Source: Cyclobacteriaceae bacterium
GTDB taxonomy: Bacteria; Bacteroidota; Bacteroidia; Cytophagales; Cyclobacteriaceae
DNA length: 9,786 bases
Assembly (NCBI GenBank): GCA_021648745.1
Contig: JAKISE010000106.1
Coordinates: 1-9,786, forward strand
Reading direction: 5' to 3'
The notes under the pieces are model-generated. The model did no database searches and had not been told where the DNA came from. It saw only the letters and a list, made by a program, of their open reading frames with translations. Positions 7,151 to 9,786 of the stretch are shown piece by piece. The number at the start of each line of letters is the position of its first letter. The first letter of the stretch is position 1. The translations under genes were made by a program, and so were the position numbers.

Positions 7151-7230
7151 TTTCCCGATGCTTGCATCGGAAAAAAAGTTGTTTACGGAGTAAACTCCTA
7201 CTTGATACCCCGTCAGCTTACTGCGGGGGT
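7151..7230. repeat. Cluster of three adjacent palindromes
   Basis: First, CCGATGC (7155-7161) and GCATCGG (7164-7170), flanked by TTT and AAA. Second, GTTTAC (7181-7186) and GTAAAC (7190-7195). Third, ACCCCG-T-CAG (7207-7216) and CTG-CGGGG-GT (7221-7230) with loop CTTA and one bulge on each side. The third looks like an eroded copy of a GC-rich palindrome. They lie 85-165 bases before the sulfatase start. None has a T tract on the plus strand. Confidence 0.65.
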
Positions 7231-7314
7231 AGTTCATTGAAACGCTCAATTTAGGTACTACTCTTACACTAACTGTTATATGCAAAGCCCGATTAAGCCT
7301 AAATAAATACGAAT

Positions 7315-8778
7315 ATGAAAGAAATGCTTAAAATATTATTAATTGGTCTATTACCTATATTAATCTCTTGCGTAAAAGAGACCAAGAAACCAAACATTGT
7401 ATTCATTGCAATTGATGATTTACGCCCCGATTTAGGATGTTATGGAAATAGTGTTGTTCATTCTCCTAATATAGATAAGTTAGCCTCAGAAGGTGTGCTT
7501 TTTGAAAATCATTTTGTGAATGCCCCAACCTGTGGTGCATCCCGCCAAAGTTTACTTACTGGAATGAGGCCAAAAACAAGAGCATATTTAAGAAATGATA
7601 TAACAGAACAAGTAATTTCGAATAAACCCGAAAGCGCAATCCCTGAGACCTTTATACATCAATTTAAACGGAACGGCTACCACACAGTTGGTATTGGAAA
7701 AATTAGCCATTCTGCTGATGGTTTTATTTATGGCTATAATGAAAAACCTTCAGGAATAAAAGAGCTACCGCATAGTTGGGATGAATTACTTTTTGATTAC
7801 GGTAAATGGAAAACGGGCTGGAATGCTTTCTTCGGTTATGTTAACGGAGAAAACAGGCAAAGTCTAAAAAAGCAAGTAAAACCATACGAAAAAGGCATTG
7901 TTGATGATACAGGCTATGTTGATGGACTTAGTACGCAGTTGGCCATTTCAAAATTAAATGAGCTTAAAAATAATTCAAAACCTTTTTTTCTTGGTATTGG
8001 CTTTTTTAAGCCTCATTTACCTTTTAATTCTCCGAAAAAATATTGGGATTTATACGACAGAGATTCTATTGCAATATCACCAAACCCATTATTGCCAAAA
8101 AATGTTCATCTAAATAGTTTACATAATAGTGAAGAATTTAACGGGTATAAATTATCAGACGAAAAAGTAAGTCTTGTTCATCTGGCCTCTGATGAATATG
8201 CTAAAAAACTCATACATTCCTATTATGCATGTATAAGCTATATTGACTATCAAATTGGGCTAATTGTTAACAAAATTAATTCTCTTGGGTTAGCTGAAAA
8301 TACAATTATAGTTGTATGGGGTGACCATGGTTGGCATTTAGGAGACCAGAAAGTATGGGGTAAACATACACTTTTTGAAAATGCTTTAAAAAGTGCATTG
8401 ATCATTAAAATTCCCAAGAAATATAACTCCAGGTCAATCTCATCAATCGTAGAGACTGTCGATATTTATCCTAGCTTATTGGAACTATGTAATATTGATT
8501 TGTCACATCCAATTGATGGAGAAAGCTTTGTTAATTTACTTGAAAATGACAATGTTACTGAGAGTAATGTTGCATATAGCTACTATAAGGAAGGAATATC
8601 GTTGAGGACAGATAGGTACCGGCTTACCAAGTACTATAGAAATGAACTACCTAAAATTGAATTATATGACCATAAAAATGACCCGCTAGAAACAACAAAT
8701 ATTGCTATGGACTCTCCGAAAATAGTTGCTAAACTGATGACTTTATTGGAAAAAGGCAATAATGGGCTTTATAAGTAG
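7315..8778 (+). CDS. Lipoprotein sulfatase, iduronate-2-sulfatase-like (sulfatase family S1)
   Basis: A 487-residue type I sulfatase that would hydrolyse sulfate esters on carbohydrates after conversion of its active-site Cys to formylglycine. Lipobox L-I-S-C gives Cys19. Active-site residues are visible: Asp34 and Asp35 (I-D-D-L-R-P-D), Cys73 and Arg77 in C-G-A-S-R, Lys129 and His132 (G-I-G-K-I-S-H), Lys232 and His234 (K-P-H-L-P-F), Asp337 and His338 (W-G-D-H-G-W-H), Lys350 and His351 (G-K-H-T-L-F-E). The C-terminal R-T-D-R-Y-R, then Y-D-H-K-N-D-P-L-E-T-T-N, is typical of the iduronate-2-sulfatase-like group. The likely start is ATG 7315; an in-frame ATG at 7324 would still keep the lipobox. 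No sulfatase-maturing enzyme is in the window. Two 60-base stretches counted by hand (7921-7980, 8101-8160) gave 30% and 25% G+C, against 37-48% in stretches of the receptor and phosphoesterase genes, so it may have a separate origin. The true substrate is unknown. Confidence 0.93.
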   Translation: MKEMLKILLIGLLPILISCVKETKKPNIVFIAIDDLRPDLGCYGNSVVHSPNIDKLASEGVLFENHFVNAPTCGASRQSLLTGMRPKTRAYLRNDITEQVISNKPESAIPETFIHQFKRNGYHTVGIGKISHSADGFIYGYNEKPSGIKELPHSWDELLFDYGKWKTGWNAFFGYVNGENRQSLKKQVKPYEKGIVDDTGYVDGLSTQLAISKLNELKNNSKPFFLGIGFFKPHLPFNSPKKYWDLYDRDSIAISPNPLLPKNVHLNSLHNSEEFNGYKLSDEKVSLVHLASDEYAKKLIHSYYACISYIDYQIGLIVNKINSLGLAENTIIVVWGDHGWHLGDQKVWGKHTLFENALKSALIIKIPKKYNSRSISSIVETVDIYPSLLELCNIDLSHPIDGESFVNLLENDNVTESNVAYSYYKEGISLRTDRYRLTKYYRNELPKIELYDHKNDPLETTNIAMDSPKIVAKLMTLLEKGNNGLYK

Positions 8779-8817
8779 AGTGTCTCTAAAAAAAGACCTG
8801 TTTTCTTAGAGACACTC
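8778..8817. repeat. 12-bp perfect inverted repeat at the sulfatase stop codon
   Basis: GAGTGTCTCTAA (8778-8789) and TTAGAGACACTC (8806-8817) are exact reverse complements; the stem continues with one mismatch through AAAA/TTTT to a loop around GACCTG. The first base is the last base of the sulfatase TAG. There is no T tract after the right arm, so it is a poor intrinsic terminator; it could be fused ends of a lost insertion element or a processing hairpin. The istB remnant starts at its right edge. Confidence 0.7.
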
Positions 8818-9105
8818 ATTTAAAAGAACTCAAGAAAATAGGCAGAGTAAACCTGCTTATTTTAGATGACTTTGGCCTGCAAGCTTTTGATAATTATGCC
8901 CGTGAAACGTTGATGGATATTGTTGATGATAGGCATAGTCAAATGTCAACCATTGTATCGTCTCAAATACCTGTTTCTGCTTGGTATGATATTATTGGGG
9001 AAGGCAACCATTGCCGATGCTATTTTAGATAGGTTAGTGAACTCTTCACATCGAATCGACTTGAAAGGAGAGTCGTTAAGAAAAGGAATTTTAAAGAATG
9101 AATAA
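8817..9105 (+). pseudogene. istB: istB remnant (IS21-family transposition helper ATPase), 5'-truncated and frameshifted
   Basis: From 8817 the frame reads H-L-K-E-L-K-K-I-G-R-V-N-L-L-I-L-D-D-F-G-L, the Walker B region of IstB (L-L-I-L-D-D-F-G), then R-E-T-L-M-D-I-V-D-D-R and S-T-I-V-S-S-Q-I-P-V-S-A-W-Y-D-I-I-G-E. One extra base near 9006 shifts the frame, after which T-I-A-D-A-I-L-D-R-L-V-N-S-S-H-R-I-D-L-K-G-E-S-L-R completes the conserved C-terminal part and ends at TAA 9103-9105. The N-terminal part with the Walker A loop is absent and there is no istA, so the element is dead. About 95 codons remain of the usual roughly 250. It marks a past IS21-type insertion directly downstream of the sulfatase. 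Confidence 0.9.
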
Positions 9106-9133
9106 ATAATTTTAGAGGTAGGCACTTGCATAC

Positions 9134-9218
9134 TTAACCACAAAGATCACTAAGAAGGCGCAAAGGACACAAAGTTTTGAAACCTCTGTGGTTGTAGCTC
9201 TGTGAACTCTGTGGTTAA
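9134..9218. repeat. Palindromic CACAGAG/CACAAAG repeat (copy 2)
   Basis: TTAACCACA (9134-9142) and TGTGGTTAA (9210-9218) are perfect terminal inverted repeats. The left arm carries CACAAAG, CGCAAAG and CACAAAG words; the right arm carries CTCTGTG words three times. The wording matches copy 1 at 4920-5051, but the central hairpin differs. It begins 28 bases after the istB remnant. Confidence 0.8.
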
Positions 9219-9430
9219 TTTTTACAAATTTGTATTCCTGATGTGATTTATTTATAATTATTCGTTTATTTTTTATTAACTGTATAACAAGCTTTAGAAG
9301 GCATTGTTTTTTTATTACCTATCTCTAATTGAAGCATATCAAGTATGTTGTATGTAGCTATATGATTACCTCTAAACCTGAGTTCGGCCTAAGGAATACT
9401 GTCAGCTTTAGGTGAAAATTTCATAAACAA

Positions 9431-9475
9431 CTCAAATTTATGTAGGACTAACGGGTTAATTCAAAGAAATTTGAG
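9431..9475. repeat. 9-bp inverted repeat
   Basis: CTCAAATTT (9431-9439) and AAATTTGAG (9467-9475) are perfect reverse complements with a 27-base loop. Low sequence complexity makes chance possible. Confidence 0.45.
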
Positions 9476-9485
9476 GAAGTTTGGG

Positions 9486-9505
9486 GTCCCGATAATTATC
9501 GGGAC
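9486..9505. repeat. Perfect 20-base palindrome of the CCCGAT...ATCGGG family
   Basis: GTCCCGATAATTATCGGGAC is fully self-complementary over 20 bases. It shares the CCCGAT...ATCGG core with the site at 7154-7170 and the partial site at 5141-5153. Confidence 0.8.
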
Positions 9506-9541
9506 ACTAAAGCCCTAAGGAAAAATACTTAGCAGGCAATC

Positions 9542-9609
9542 TTTTGGAAATAACCCCGAAGTATATCGGGGGAAATAATCCATTATTTCTTCACTTTTTA
9601 TTTCCAAAA
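9542..9609. repeat. Nested inverted repeats with three-way-junction potential
   Basis: Outer arms TTTTGGAAATAA (9542-9553) and TTATTTCCAAAA (9598-9609) match perfectly over 12 bp. They enclose two further perfect hairpins: CCCCGA/TCGGGG (9554-9571, loop AGTATA) and GAAATAAT/ATTATTTC (9572-9589, loop CC). The outer stem, first hairpin and second hairpin abut without unpaired bases; 8 unpaired bases precede the closing arm. It could be a structured RNA, a cruciform-forming element or a small mobile-element relic. Confidence 0.6.
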
Positions 9610-9685
9610 CCAGCTATTTAGCGCACCTACTACCTTATTTTCTGATAACATTCCTTAGGTCGATTTCTATGGTTTAACCAAGCGC

Positions 9686-9719
9686 TTTGATATAAATATT
9701 TTCATATTTTCTATTTTCG
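9686..9719 (+). promoter_or_regulatory. Candidate Bacteroidota housekeeping-type promoter
   Basis: TTTG (9686-9689) and TATTTTCG (9712-9719, one mismatch to TAnnTTTG) are 22 bases apart, close to the usual 19-21. It ends 20 bases before an ATG at 9740 that stays open to the window edge. Such matches are common in AT-rich DNA. Confidence 0.25.
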
Positions 9720-9739
9720 TTTACACAGGTAAATACTCG

Positions 9740-9786
9740 ATGTATCAGTTTGTTTCTTATAGCGTTGATAACACTCATTTTATTTT
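9740..9786 (+). CDS. Possible 5' end of a gene running off the window
   Basis: ATG at 9740 opens a frame of 15 codons (M-Y-Q-F-V-S-Y-S-V-D-N-T-H-F-I) without a stop before the edge. Support is only the candidate promoter and the suitable distance to it. No family can be recognised from so few residues. Confidence 0.25.
   Translation, partial: MYQFVSYSVDNTHFI

Larger units (their letters stand above)
6789..7314. other. Intergenic region without a large gene
   Basis: About 525 bases, very AT-rich near 7030-7140. Identifiable contents are a possible 45-residue minus-strand ORF (6873-7010), an inverted repeat around its start (6992-7026) and a cluster of palindromes (7151-7230). I found no clear Bacteroidota-type promoter (TTTG, TAnnTTTG) directly upstream of the sulfatase start at 7315. 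Confidence 0.6.
9219..9739. other. Non-coding region rich in inverted repeats
   Basis: No reading frame on either strand resembles a protein. It holds three successive inverted-repeat structures (9431-9475, 9486-9505, 9542-9609) and, at its right end, a candidate promoter (9686-9719). The stretch 9219-9430 shows nothing that I can name. Confidence 0.6.

Noticed and set aside
8946..9143. Minus-strand frame of 65 codons over the istB remnant
   Set aside because: Antisense to recognisable IstB sequence; its translation has no family features.
9598..9651. Minus-strand 17-codon frame ending N-S-W-F-W-K before the nested hairpins, resembling a leader peptide with attenuator
   Set aside because: No biosynthetic or other gene follows on the minus strand, and so short a frame is expected by chance.
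1..9786. Defence system, CRISPR array, phage or novel multi-gene machine
   Set aside because: All large genes belong to known families (FecR, TonB receptor, lipoprotein, metallophosphoesterase, sulfatase, IstB); no spacer-repeat array, nuclease-effector pair or phage gene is visible.

Overview
The window looks like chromosomal DNA of a member of the Bacteroidota, probably a Cytophagales-like and possibly marine bacterium. Evidence: a FecR anti-sigma factor with a C-terminal DUF4974-type domain; a TonB-dependent receptor with an N-terminal STN domain and a carboxypeptidase-regulatory-like domain; several lipoproteins with short lipoboxes; a lipoprotein sulfatase; few Shine-Dalgarno sequences; and AT-rich intergenic DNA. 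No taxonomic marker gene is present, so the assignment is an inference from gene families.

Left part (1-4820), minus strand: a compact operon reads fecR, TonB-dependent receptor, lipoprotein. fecR and the receptor overlap by 4 bases (ATGA), and the receptor and the lipoprotein are 12 bases apart. The ECF sigma factor that normally accompanies such a fecR is not in the window. The lipoprotein stops just where a right-handed beta-helix would be expected to begin, so it may be truncated.

Middle (4821-6790): a divergent intergenic region of about 460 bases holds a long imperfect palindrome built of CACAGAG/CACAAAG units and remnants of other dispersed repeats. On the plus strand follows a lipoprotein with two IPT/TIG domains and a purple-acid-phosphatase-like metallophosphoesterase domain with all expected metal ligands. 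The main observation is that fecR and the phosphoesterase gene share a promoter-like sequence, TAGGGGT and GTGTAT with exactly 15 bases between GGGG and GTGTAT, placed 23 to 32 bases before each start codon. This suggests one ECF sigma factor drives both arms, joining an outer-membrane importer, its signal transducer and a surface phosphatase into one regulon. Phosphate-ester scavenging is the simplest hypothesis.

Right part (6716-9786): about 600 bases without a large gene contain a terminator-like hairpin, a possible 45-codon minus-strand ORF whose start codon sits in the loop of an inverted repeat, and a cluster of palindromes. Then comes a plus-strand lipoprotein sulfatase of the iduronate-2-sulfatase-like type, visibly more AT-rich than the genes to its left. 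A 12-bp inverted repeat beginning at its stop codon abuts a 5'-truncated, frameshifted istB remnant (IS21-family helper ATPase). A second CACAGAG-type palindrome follows. The last 560 bases have no convincing gene but are rich in nested inverted repeats; a candidate promoter and the first 15 codons of a possible gene lie at the right edge.

I see no defence system, CRISPR array, tRNA, rRNA or intact mobile element. The content is an ordinary nutrient-acquisition locus beside a repeat-rich, probably plastic region; its most interesting part is regulatory.
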